Shown here: positions 24,519 to 33,073 of the stretch, in pieces | How positions within the stretch are numbered: position 1 is the stretch's first letter | Layout: each line of letters opens with the position of its first letter | Source of the DNA: Actinopolyspora xinjiangensis | GTDB taxonomy: Bacteria > Actinomycetota > Actinomycetes > Mycobacteriales > Pseudonocardiaceae | Direction: 5' to 3' | Assembly: GCF_900104475.1 (NCBI RefSeq) | Contig: NZ_FNJR01000017.1 | Location: 1 to 64,000, forward strand | DNA length: 64,000 nucleotides | The notes under the pieces: model-generated | What the model was told of the DNA's origin: nothing | The model's input: only the letters and a program-made list of their open reading frames with translations | The model's database searches: none | Program-made: the position numbers and the translations under genes

Positions 24519-26357
24519 TCACCAGGTGATTCCGTGTCCGAAGCGGTAGCGCTCGCGGTCGGGCCGGTCCGGTTCGGGTACCGGGACCGGCAGCCTGCCG
24601 GTGGGTGAGACCCGCCCGAACAGCACGCGCACCAGCGACTCCATCGAGATCTTCCGGTAGGAGTAGGTGGCCAGCCAGACGTGGACGTCGTCGACGCAGG
24701 CGGCATCGTAGGGGTCGCGCACCGCCACGGCGATCACGGGTTTTCCCGAGCTGCCCAGCGCTCGTAGCAGTTCGCGCTGCGCGCCCCCGGAATCCCGCCA
24801 GGCTCCGTTGGTCAGCACGATCGTCACGTCGTGCCGCCCCGCGCTCTCGACCGCCTCGATGATCATCCCGCTGTCCGGGGAATCACCGGTGTGCAGCGTT
24901 TCCGTTCGCGGCCGAAGTCGTTCGAGCTCAGCGGCCAGCGCGGCGGTGGTCGTTTCGCCCCAGCCGGTGACGAACACGCTGCCGACCTCGGGTCCAAGCG
25001 GCAGCGTCCCGGCGTCGTCGCGCAACACCGTGACGGTGTCGTCGGTGATCCGCAGCGCCTGCCGCCGATGACGGGGCGTGCCGACCCGCCGTCCCACCGC
25101 CCCGGTGTCCACCAGCGGGTTCGACACGCTTCCACGTCGGTCCTTCATGCTCAGTATCCGCAGCACGCTGCGGTCCACGTCCCGTTCGGACAGTCTCCCG
25201 GAGCGTACGGCCCCGATCACCGACTCGATCGCCGAGGGCAGGTTCTCCGGCATCAACAGCTGGTCGGCGCCGGCCTCCAGGGCCAGCACGGGGATCTCCT
25301 CGGCGGGGTGTAGCTTGTGCACCCCTTCCATCCGCAGCGAGTCGGTGACCACCACGCCCTCGAAACCGAGCTCCTGGCGGAGCAGCCCGGTGATGATCCG
25401 GGGGGACAGCGTGGCTGGTTCCCCCGAGGGGTCCAACCCGGGGAACTTCAGGTGCCCCGTCATCACGGCGTCGACGCCCTCTTCGACGGCGGCGCGGAAC
25501 GGTGGCGCGTCCAGGCGCCGCCACTGTCGTTCGTCGTGGTCGATCACGGGGAGGTCGGTGTGGCTGTCCACACTGGTGTCGCCGTGGCCGGGGAAGTGCT
25601 TGGCGGTGGCCGAGATCGCGTTCCGCGCGGTGGCGTTCCACTGGTAGCCGCGCACCTGGGCACGGGTCAGCGCCGCGGCCAGCTCGGGATCGGAGGCGAA
25701 GGAGCGCACCCCGATGACCGGGTTCTCCGGATTGACGTTGACGTCGCCGACCGGTGCGAAGTTCTGGGTGAAGCCCATGGCGCGCAGTTCCCGGCCTGTG
25801 ATGCGCGCCGCCCGGCTCGCCAGGCGGGGGTCCCGCGCCGCTCCCAGCGCCATGTTGCCCGGCAGCACCGTGGCGGGCTCGCTTATTCGGGTGACGGCGC
25901 CCTGTTCCTGGTCGGTGGCGATGGTGAGCGGGATGCCCGCTCCGGAGCCACTCGCGGCGCGTTGCAGCCCGTTCGAGAGCTCGGCGATCTGGCCGGGATC
26001 GTGCAGGCTGTCGGTCCAGGAGAAGTGGATGACACCGCCGAGCAGGTACCGCCGCACCACCTCGGCGGGGCTGGCCACTCCGTACTCAGCGCGGTTGGTG
26101 GGGTGCGCCGCGTCCGCGTCGGCCCCGTAGACCACCGTGACGAAGAGCTGCCCGACCTTCTGCCGCAGCGACATGTTCCGGAGCGTGCGCAGCGCCCACT
26201 CGGTCGTTCGGGGCGGTGGCACGGGGTCGGCACGTGCGGAGTGGCCCCTTCTCCGCTCGCCGCGTTCGCCGGTCCCGTCCGCGGCCGCCAACGTCCCCAG
26301 CGTGGCCGTTCCCAGCGCGATCGTACCGAGGCGGCGTCTGCCGAATATCGCTGCCAC
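24519..26357 (-). CDS. nagZ: GH3 beta-N-acetylglucosaminidase (NagZ), exported
   Basis: The 612-residue protein has an N-terminal RRR-hydrophobic stretch (GRRRLGTIALGTATLGTLAAA) suggesting Tat-type or Sec export. The GH3 TIM barrel carries the NagZ signature KHFPGHGDTSVDSHTDLP with the His-Asp dyad (D264, H266) and the nucleophile D339 in VVTDSLRMEGV. A second alpha/beta domain from about residue 430, present in the Gram-positive two-domain NagZ, follows. It cleaves terminal GlcNAc from muropeptides. It is the promoter-proximal gene of the recycling locus; murQ is distal. Confidence 0.93.
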   Translation of the reverse strand: MAAIFGRRRLGTIALGTATLGTLAAADGTGERGERRRGHSARADPVPPPRTTEWALRTLRNMSLRQKVGQLFVTVVYGADADAAHPTNRAEYGVASPAEVVRRYLLGGVIHFSWTDSLHDPGQIAELSNGLQRAASGSGAGIPLTIATDQEQGAVTRISEPATVLPGNMALGAARDPRLASRAARITGRELRAMGFTQNFAPVGDVNVNPENPVIGVRSFASDPELAAALTRAQVRGYQWNATARNAISATAKHFPGHGDTSVDSHTDLPVIDHDERQWRRLDAPPFRAAVEEGVDAVMTGHLKFPGLDPSGEPATLSPRIITGLLRQELGFEGVVVTDSLRMEGVHKLHPAEEIPVLALEAGADQLLMPENLPSAIESVIGAVRSGRLSERDVDRSVLRILSMKDRRGSVSNPLVDTGAVGRRVGTPRHRRQALRITDDTVTVLRDDAGTLPLGPEVGSVFVTGWGETTTAALAAELERLRPRTETLHTGDSPDSGMIIEAVESAGRHDVTIVLTNGAWRDSGGAQRELLRALGSSGKPVIAVAVRDPYDAACVDDVHVWLATYSYRKISMESLVRVLFGRVSPTGRLPVPVPEPDRPDRERYRFGHGITW

Positions 26358-27069
26358 GAGGAGGCTCCCGTTCTTCGGAAACTCGATTCGCCGGTGGCGG
26401 CCGTCGGTGGTTCTGCGGCGGCGGGGAGAACCGTGGGTGTCCCACCGGATGCGGGTCGGCTTCGCAAGTTACCCACGCTGCGTAGTGTAGTCAAAGTCAC
26501 GCGCCGCGTCGCCGCCCTTCGCGCCGGCGTTCCCAGCGGCGTGAGCCTCGGCCCGGCACGCGGGGCGTCGTCGATCGGCGGGAGCCCGTCGTTGTTCGTG
26601 AGGGGGCGCCGCTCGGTCCTCGGCAGAGGCGTTCCGGAGGTTTCTTCGAACCCGGAGGCCGAGTCCGGGATTCACACGTGCTCGCCCCCGTACATGATGG
26701 TGGCGCCCGCCAGTTCGCCTGACGAGCGCCACTCCCGGCGCGAACCTGCGGGTTACCAAGCGTGTGTTCGCTGTCGTATCCTGCGGGCTCGGCGTCCGGC
26801 GTCCCGGTACGCAACCCTGAGAACGACTGTGCCTTTATTCAGCGGCTGCGCGTGGGTTCCCGCCATCGCGCCCCGGAGCCCTGTCGGGGGGACGCCGCTT
26901 CTCCTCCGTGACGTCCCTGGCCAACCAGGGGTCCGTACTTCCTTTGTAGACCGCACCGCGAGTTGCCGCAAGCCCCGGTGCGAGATCATTCGCTCGGTGC
27001 TGTTCGGTGAACCGGGGCCGGTGGGGCCCGCGTACTCCGGAGTGTCCGCCGATGGCCCCTTCGGAGGTG
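26358..27069. other. Gene-poor gap upstream of nagZ
   Basis: These 712 bp contain only short open frames without ribosome sites or similarity. The nagZ promoter must lie in the part nearest 26358, where the sequence is locally AT-richer (around 26465-26500), but I cannot point to convincing -35/-10 boxes. Confidence 0.5.
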
Positions 27070-27894
27070 TCACCCGCGGCCGCGCCGGCGCCACCACAGT
27101 CCGTAGGCCACCCCGGCGGCGGTGGCCCCCAGTCCCAGGGCGGCCGTGGTGACGGCGGTCGCCGAGGGAGTGGGGAAGCGGGCCCGCAGTGATACCGGGT
27201 GTTCGAACACCAGGGCGGGCCAACCGCGTTGCACCGCCTCCTTGCGCAGGCCCCGATCCGGGTTGACCACGGTCGGATGCCCCACCAGCTCCAGCAGCGG
27301 CAGATCGGTGATCGAGTCCGAGTAGGCGTGGCAGTCCGACAGGCGGTATCCTCCGCGTTCCGCGATCTCGGCCGCCGCGCGCGCCTTCTCCGCGCCGGTG
27401 CAGTAGAACTCCAGCTCCCCGGTGTAGCGCCCGTCCTCGATCCGCATCCGGCTGCTCGCCCAGCTCGTGACACCGAGCAGCTTGGCTATGGGGGCCACGA
27501 TCTCCTCGCCGGAGGCGGAGAGCACCGCCACTTCGTCGTTCTCGGCCCGGTGCTCGGAGATGAGCTGAGTGGCCTCCCGGTAGACCAGCGGGTCGACGAT
27601 GTCGTGCAGCGTCTCCTCGACGATCGCGTCGACCTGCTCGACGTCCCAGCCCTCGCACAGCGAGGTCAGGTGCTGCCGCATCCGTTCCATCTGGTCACTG
27701 TCGGCGCCGGCGAGCATGAACATGAACTGCGCGTAGGTGCTTTTCAGCACGGCCCTGCGGTTGATGAGCCCTTCCCGGAAGAACGGCTTGCTGAACGCGA
27801 GCGTGCTCGACCTCGCGATGATGGTTCTGTCCAGGTCGAAGAACGCCGCTCCGCGCCGCTCGTGGTTCTCGGCAGGATGCTCGGACTGGGTCAC
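27070..27894 (-). CDS. HAD-IB family phosphatase with C-terminal membrane helix (Rv3661-like)
   Basis: From GTG 27894 the product has 274 residues. The HAD motif I is FFDLDRTII near residue 18; motif II VLSASGEE near residue 132 and a YSDSITDLPLLELVG motif III/IV follow. These are the features of SerB-like HAD-IB hydrolases. A hydrophobic helix (TAVTTAALGLGATAAGVAYGL) followed by WWRRRGRG ends the protein, so it is probably membrane anchored. In M. tuberculosis the homologue Rv3661 is divergent from ssd, the same layout as here. The physiological substrate is unknown; upstream in-frame sequence is non-coding. Confidence 0.88.
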   Translation of the reverse strand: MTQSEHPAENHERRGAAFFDLDRTIIARSSTLAFSKPFFREGLINRRAVLKSTYAQFMFMLAGADSDQMERMRQHLTSLCEGWDVEQVDAIVEETLHDIVDPLVYREATQLISEHRAENDEVAVLSASGEEIVAPIAKLLGVTSWASSRMRIEDGRYTGELEFYCTGAEKARAAAEIAERGGYRLSDCHAYSDSITDLPLLELVGHPTVVNPDRGLRKEAVQRGWPALVFEHPVSLRARFPTPSATAVTTAALGLGATAAGVAYGLWWRRRGRG

Positions 27895-28041
27895 CCCGCC
27901 AGCATAAGCGCCGTACCGCTCGTGGGCGTGCCAGTCGGATGCCTGTCCGTGTCCCGTGCGGCCGGATGGGGTTCGTGGTGTGGTCCGCCGCCGCGTTCCG
28001 GGCCCGCGTCGTGTGCCGGCGGCTTCCCTCATGCCAAGGCA

Positions 28042-28285
28042 CTCGTTCGAGTGAACGAATTGGCTGTTCTTTAGCCACGTTACGTGCAAATACAGTTGCA
28101 CGTGAACGGTTCGGTTAGTGCGAATGCAGGTTTCCGGGGGACCATGTTCCCCCTAATGGACGCAACGCGTCAGCTGGAGGATGAGCGATACAGTGGAGAC
28201 TGTCCGGTGCACCGGACAGTTCAGCCCGACCCCCCGGGGCTGAACCACTGGCGGCCCTCGTCCCTCCCCCCTGGCGAGGGCCGCC
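28042..28285. repeat. Cluster of inverted repeats in the HAD-ssd divergent region
   Basis: Within 245 bp are five inverted repeats: TCGTTC/GAACGA (about 28043-28058), ACGTGCAA (28082-28089) with TTGCACGT (28096-28103), a perfect uninterrupted 22-bp palindrome at 28199-28220 with half-site ACTGTCCGGTG, TTCAGCCC (28220-28227) with GGGCTGAA (28237-28244), and GGCGGCCCTCG (28250-28260) with its complement (28275-28285). The last three are contiguous and could form tandem stem-loops in an ssd leader RNA; the first ones look like operator sites. Confidence 0.7.
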
Positions 28286-28476
28286 CCTCATTCGGCCTCC
28301 TCGTTTCGTCCACGAGTCCTCCAGCGGTCCACAGCTCGTCGTTCGCGCTCTGGCATCCCGCTCACGCCCGGCTACATGGTGAAGCGGTGAAGGGGCGAGC
28401 GTGGCGGTTCCACGTCACACCTCGCCGGCAGAGCTCGTCCCCCGGGGCGGCACGACCCGACCGGAGGTGTACCGGG

Positions 28477-29586
28477 ATGGCGGGAGAACCGCTGATCGTT
28501 ACCGAGGACCCCGACCTCGCGGAGGAGCTGGCCGGGATAGCCGCGGCCGCGGGGTGCGAGACGCGTCGGGCCGCCGAAGCGGACACGGTGGGGCGAGCTT
28601 GGCACGAGGCGCCGTTGGTGCTGCTGGACGTGCGAGCGCTGCGGCGCTGCCTCGCGGCCGGGCTTCCATCTCGTCCCGGACTGGTGCTGGTGACGGCGGA
28701 GGCGGAACCGGAGTTCTGGCGCACGGCCTTTCACGGTGGAGCGCAGTACGCGATGGAGCTGGCCTCCGAGGAACAACGGCTGGTGGGGCTGCTGACCGAA
28801 CTGACGGAGGAGAGTGCGTTCGGCGAGGGGAAAGTACTCGCGGTGCTCGGCGGCAGCGGTGGCGCCGGGGCCTCCGTGCTGGCCGCCGTCACGGCGGTGC
28901 TCGCCGCTCGTACGGGCAGAAGCTGCACCCTGCTCGACTGCGACGCGTTGGGTGGTGGGCTGGACCTGGTACTGGGGGAGGAGCACGCCTCGGGGTTGCG
29001 GTGGTCTGAGCTTTCGGTCGGAAGCGGCAGGTTCACGGTGACCGCGTTGCGCGAGGCACTCCCCTCACGGCGGCTCGGCTCCGGCGAGATATCCACGTTG
29101 AGCTGCGCAAGGGAAAAGGCCCAGCACGGTATGACGGCCGAGTCGGTTCGGGCCGTCCTCGACGCGGCCCGCAGGGCGGGGCAGACCGTGGTGTGCGATC
29201 TGCCCCGGAACCGGGACGAGACCACGCTGGCGGTGCTGCGCGGGGCCGACCTCACGGTGATGGTGGTACCTGCCGAGATACGAGCCTGTGCGGCGGCGGC
29301 CGGTGTGCTGAATGCCCTGGGAGACGCCGTGCCCGGACCGGTGCGGGCCGTCGTGCGGGGTCCTGCTCCGGGTGGGCTGCGCGTGACCGACGTGCACCGG
29401 GCCGTGGGGCTGGAGGTGCTCACCACGATGCGAACCGACCGGGGACTACCCGCCCTCATCGACCGGTTCGGACTCTGCGGGGTTCGGCTCGGTGGGCACC
29501 GACCACCGGTGCGCGCCGCTCGGAAGTTGCTCCGGGCTCTCGACGGGAGTGCCGATGAGTCCGTCCGAACAGGGGATTCCCGGTAG
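28477..29586 (+). CDS. ssd: Septum-site-determining-like CpaE/MinD-family protein (Ssd)
   Basis: The 369-residue protein starts at ATG 28477 with GGAGG about ten bases upstream. The N-terminal 110 residues resemble a receiver-like domain (VTEDPDLAEELAGIAAAAGCE; PLVLLDVRAL); a MinD/CpaE-type domain follows. Its P-loop equivalent is GGSGGAGAS near residue 124, lacking the catalytic and signature lysines, so ATP hydrolysis is doubtful. Mycobacterial Ssd (Rv3660c) lies directly upstream of the tad genes and affects septation. Here tadA begins only 2.26 kb further on. Confidence 0.87.
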   Translation: MAGEPLIVTEDPDLAEELAGIAAAAGCETRRAAEADTVGRAWHEAPLVLLDVRALRRCLAAGLPSRPGLVLVTAEAEPEFWRTAFHGGAQYAMELASEEQRLVGLLTELTEESAFGEGKVLAVLGGSGGAGASVLAAVTAVLAARTGRSCTLLDCDALGGGLDLVLGEEHASGLRWSELSVGSGRFTVTALREALPSRRLGSGEISTLSCAREKAQHGMTAESVRAVLDAARRAGQTVVCDLPRNRDETTLAVLRGADLTVMVVPAEIRACAAAAGVLNALGDAVPGPVRAVVRGPAPGGLRVTDVHRAVGLEVLTTMRTDRGLPALIDRFGLCGVRLGGHRPPVRAARKLLRALDGSADESVRTGDSR

Positions 29587-30481
29587 CGGCGAGGAACTCG
29601 CCCCGCTCGGATGCCGTCGGCGGTGTGGGTCGCCTCCCGGAAGCCCCTGACCCCTAGGAGGAAGGACCGCCCAACGTGTTCCGCTGTACGATTCCGCTAC
29701 GAGGTGTCCGGTCCCGCCTGGGAGCCCCGGGGGCGTGATCGAGCCCAGGCGGCGTTGATCCCGGTGGTAGTGCTGTCCGTGTTCGACGACCGGTGAAGCG
29801 GATCATCCGACCCAACGAGTTCCGAAACGGCCGTCACGACGGCCGTTCCACGTTACGTGTTCGGCTTTCGTCGGCTCCTCCTCGTCAGAGCTGGATAAAG
29901 ATCACGATTTCATTCGGTCAAAATCGTGCCTCTTTTCGATTGCGATTCGGAATACATGTCCGGGTGGCAGTTCGTCCCTCGTGTGAGTCGCTTCCTCACG
30001 TCTGGAAAATCGGTACGGGTGCTCTCGACTTCGTCGCGCCGAGTCGAGGACGGATCCCGTTTTCGCTGCCGGTGCGTGCTCACCCTGGACACATGTCTCC
30101 CGACCAGGGGCGCAGTGGTGTTCCCGAAGGTGTTCGCGGGCGACGTCGTTCCGGTGACCCCACCGGTGGCCCCCAGGAGTCTTTCGTGGTCACGGATACT
30201 CGCCGGACATCCTAACCCCGTCGTGGCGGGTTCGCACGCCGGATAGGCCGATGGGTCCTCCGAGCAGGTGTGAAGCGAGCTGTCGATCTTCGGTGAAGAT
30301 TCTTTTTCGTTGATGTCGAATTTGATCCGGCAAACTTCGGGGCAATGCCGGTAAACTCGCCGCAGAGTTCTTGCGCGAAGCCCGTGAATGCGACCAGGGG
30401 TGTCGTGTTCCGTGTTCGCACACTTGTGGATCCCTTCCGGGGCCACGACTATTTCGGACAGTTGTCGGGAGGAGGTTCGCG
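29587..30481. other. Long non-coding gap between ssd and the next small gene
   Basis: I see no gene in these 895 bp. Contents: a strong hairpin at 29826-29847, an AT-richer stretch at 29890-30000, and a weak hairpin ATCTTC-GGT-GAAGAT (30286-30300) followed by TTCTTTTTC that could terminate plus-strand transcription. An AGGAGGAAGGA at about 29656 precedes only a 20-codon frame. Confidence 0.5.
29826..29847 (+). terminator. Hairpin downstream of ssd
   Basis: AACGGCCGTC (29826-29835) pairs with GACGGCCGTT (29838-29847) around two bases; no T-run follows. It probably marks the end of the ssd transcript, which would uncouple ssd from tadA. Confidence 0.5.
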
Positions 30482-30865
30482 GTGTCCGAGTCTTCCTGCT
30501 CCAACCCGCGACCCATGGATGTCACGATCGCCGAGAGTGTTGTTCGAACCGCCACCGGAACCGTCGATTCCGAAATGGTGGACCAGATCGCCCGAGTCCT
30601 GGCTCGTCACTCCGCGTTCAGCTCGGAACTCGCGGATACGGCAGCTCGGGGGATGCTTACCCCTGAAGAGGTGACGGAAGTGAGTGCGCGTGCACATGAG
30701 GTGACTGAGCGAGAGATTCAGCGCGTGCTCGCACGCGCACCGGTGCACGACTCGGAAGTTCCGGTACCGCCCCAACCACGCGGGCGACCCGCCGTGGAGA
30801 CGTACGAATCGGACCCCGCGCCGGTGTCCAGGACGGCCGCGGCGATGTTGGGCGTACACCCCTGA
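30482..30865 (+). CDS. Uncharacterised 127-residue helical protein
   Basis: GTG 30482 is preceded by a near-ideal ribosome site GGGAGGAGG (30467-30475) six bases away, which decides the start. The protein reads MDVTIAESVVRTATGTVDSE, then two amphipathic helices (MVDQIARVLARHSAFSSELAD and PEEVTEVSARAHEVTEREIQRVLARA), then a Pro/acidic tail. No membrane segment, cysteines or catalytic motif. I do not recognise the family. It lies in the gap that separates ssd from tadA. Confidence 0.65.
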   Translation: MSESSCSNPRPMDVTIAESVVRTATGTVDSEMVDQIARVLARHSAFSSELADTAARGMLTPEEVTEVSARAHEVTEREIQRVLARAPVHDSEVPVPPQPRGRPAVETYESDPAPVSRTAAAMLGVHP

Positions 30866-31175
30866 GGGGGTCACCGCTCCGTTCGTCGGAAGTCCTGGTG
30901 GGAGGAAACCGCACGGCGGGTGCGCTCGTCCACGCACGCCCGCTGCACCGAGCCGCGGCCGCCCGTACCACGTCCGGAGTCGCCGGCGAGTACGTCGGCG
31001 GAGAACGACTCGGGGCCCGTGACCGGTTCCGCTCAACCGGACGGATTCGTTCGGCGGAGCGCTGTTCGGCGCTTCCTCGGAACGCGACTCCCCGTGGAGC
31101 GAGGAGTGCTCGCGTTGAAGCGGAACCTTCGGGGAGGACGAGTGCCTCCGGTGAGGGACCGCGGAGGCGTACGCC
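30866..31175. other. Gap with a long-range inverted repeat
   Basis: No gene seen in 310 bp. GGTTCCGCTCAAC (31025-31037) is matched on the other strand by GGTTCCGCTTCAAC (31113-31126), one base longer, giving an 11-14-bp stem around 75 bp of GC-rich sequence with further internal complementarity. Confidence 0.45.
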
Positions 31176-31364
31176 TCAGTGCTCGGGTTGGTGGGCGCGC
31201 GCGGCCAGGGCGTCGATGACGTCGTCCAGCTCCGCCAACCGGTGTCGGAGGAGCACCGCACGTGCCGGTTCCTCGGTTTCCTCCAATTCCGCCGCCAGTT
31301 CCCCGTAGCGGGTCAGCAGTCCGACGATGTCGTTGCCGGATGTTTTCCACCCCTGCTCGTCCAT
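31176..31364 (-). CDS. Uncharacterised 62-residue helical protein
   Basis: ATG 31364 follows GGTGGGAG by five bases; a GTG four codons upstream is the alternative. The product (MDEQGWKTSGNDIVGLL, RYGELAAELEETEEPARAVL, LRHRLAELDDVIDALAARA) is strongly acidic and predicted as two antiparallel helices, coiled-coil-like. No family recognised. It faces the preceding small gene and is divergent from tadA. Confidence 0.6.
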   Translation of the reverse strand: MDEQGWKTSGNDIVGLLTRYGELAAELEETEEPARAVLLRHRLAELDDVIDALAARAHQPEH

Positions 31365-31843
31365 CTTGACTCCCACCTTCGTCGTGTGAGGTTCGCCGAA
31401 CCGCTCGGACCGGTGCGCGGTGGGCTCCGTTCGCCACCGCCCGGAACCGGTCCTTCCCGAGCCCGGTACGCGAGTGTGTCCGCCGAGCTCGTCGTGGGCG
31501 CGCGCCGATCATCGCCTCCCCACTCCCGGGCGCACGTGATCTCCCCGTCGCGGAGTCCGTTCTCGGTAACCGCTTCGTACCGCGAAGAGTCCTAACACGA
31601 ATGGAGCATCGGTGCCACGCGATCGCCTTTCTCGGGCCGGGACGCTTCGAACCAGCGGCGGCCTCGTGTGCTCGTAGGAGCTCCCGTCATGGACGAGGGG
31701 TGGTTGTCCACAGCTGCTTCGGTTATCCCCAGCTCCGAAGCTCCGGGGTGCCGCCACTCCTCGAACCGGAGCAGGCTGATCGGTGCGGACGACGACACGG
31801 CACGGGAAGCTCCCTGCCGTCGCACCGAACGGAGGTGGGATCG
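31365..31843. other. Divergent gap upstream of tadA with two DnaA-box-like sites
   Basis: No gene seen. TTGTCCACA (31704-31712) and TTATCCCCA (31723-31731), ten bases apart on the same strand, resemble actinobacterial DnaA boxes. The tadA promoter should lie here too; I cannot identify it. Confidence 0.4.
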
Positions 31844-33073
31844 ATGCCGCTGTCCACCGAGAGGTACTCCACGGCAGACCCGAGCACGCCCGACGGGGCA
31901 CGGGTGGACGAGGAGTTGGCGAACCGGGTGCGGGCACGTCTGGTCTCGGAAGGAGCACGGCTGACCTCGCGGGACATAGCCCTCGCCGTGCGGGAGGAGG
32001 CCGGAACCCCACTCGGCGACGGCGAGGTCCTTCGCACGATCCGCCTGCTGCACCGCGAGTTCCTCGGGGCGGGACCGCTGGAGTCGTTGCTGAATCGTTC
32101 CGACGTCACCGATGTTCTGGTCAGTGGCCCGAACGAGGTGTGGTTGGACCGCGGTCACGGTCTGGAGCGCGCCGAGGTGAGTTTCGCGGACGAAGAGGAG
32201 GTGCGCAGACTCGCCCAGCGACTCGCCCTGGCAGCCGGGAGGAGACTCGACGACGCGCAACCCTGGGTGGACGGGTGGTTACCCGAGAACGCGACGGGGA
32301 ACACCGTGCGACTGCACGCGGTACTCGCTCCGGTGGCCGCCGACGGAACCTGCGTCTCGTTGCGGGTGCTGCGCCAGACCTCGCACGACTTGGCGAGTCT
32401 CCGTCGCCTTTCGGCGTTCGACTCCGAGATCTGCGCACTGCTGCGTTCGATCGTCACCTCCCGGCTGGCGTTCCTGGTCACGGGCAGCACCGGCTCGGGC
32501 AAGACGACCCTGCTCGGCGCGCTGCTGGGTGAGGTGCCGAGCACCGAACGCATCGTGTGCGTCGAGGAGGCCCGGGAGCTCCGGCCTGCCCACCCGCACT
32601 TCGTCCGGCTCGTGGCACGTCCGCCCAACGTCGAGGGCACCGGACAGGTTCGGATGAGCGAGCTCGTGCGGCAGGCCCTGCGGATGCGTCCGGACCGCAT
32701 CGTGGTGGGGGAGGCGCGTGGCGCCGAGGTCCGGGAACTGCTCGACTGCCTGAACACCGGTCACGAGGGCGGAGCGGGTACGGTGCACGCCAACTCACCC
32801 GCCGAGGTGCCCGCGCGCATGGAGGCGCTGGCGGCGCACGGTGGAGTGGAGCGCGATGCGCTGCACAGTCAGCTGTCGGCGGCGATCCGCGTGGTGTTGC
32901 ACATGCGCCGCACCGCTCGGCACGGGCGGCATCTCGCCGGAATAGGCGTGCTGCGACGGTTCGGTTCGGAAACCACGGTCACTCCGGTCTGGGAACCGGG
33001 GGCAGGTTGGGGGCGGGAATCCCACCGACTGCTGGACATGCTCGCCGAACGCTCGGACGCCGAGGAATGCTGA
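31844..33073 (+). CDS. tadA: TadA/CpaF-type secretion ATPase
   Basis: The 409-residue traffic ATPase powers assembly of Flp/Tad pili at the inner membrane. ATG 31844 follows GGAGGTGGG. The N-terminal CpaF domain (FLGAGPLESLLNRSDVTDVLVSGPNEVWLDRGHGLE, residues 73-109) precedes Walker A GSTGSGKTT (214-222), the Asp-box-like CVEEARELRP, and RMRPDRIVVGEARGAEVRELLDCLNTGHEGGAGTVHANS. It matches Rv3659c in type and position. Its end overlaps tadB by seven bases. Confidence 0.93.
   Translation: MPLSTERYSTADPSTPDGARVDEELANRVRARLVSEGARLTSRDIALAVREEAGTPLGDGEVLRTIRLLHREFLGAGPLESLLNRSDVTDVLVSGPNEVWLDRGHGLERAEVSFADEEEVRRLAQRLALAAGRRLDDAQPWVDGWLPENATGNTVRLHAVLAPVAADGTCVSLRVLRQTSHDLASLRRLSAFDSEICALLRSIVTSRLAFLVTGSTGSGKTTLLGALLGEVPSTERIVCVEEARELRPAHPHFVRLVARPPNVEGTGQVRMSELVRQALRMRPDRIVVGEARGAEVRELLDCLNTGHEGGAGTVHANSPAEVPARMEALAAHGGVERDALHSQLSAAIRVVLHMRRTARHGRHLAGIGVLRRFGSETTVTPVWEPGAGWGRESHRLLDMLAERSDAEEC

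Noticed and set aside
26469-26759. 96-codon frame upstream of nagZ
   Set aside because: Starts at TTG without a ribosome site and is arginine-rich with no protein-like pattern.
29611-29796. 61-codon frame after ssd and an AGGAGGAAGGA motif nearby
   Set aside because: The motif is too far from the possible GTG and the frame ends after 20 codons; the ATG frame has no ribosome site.
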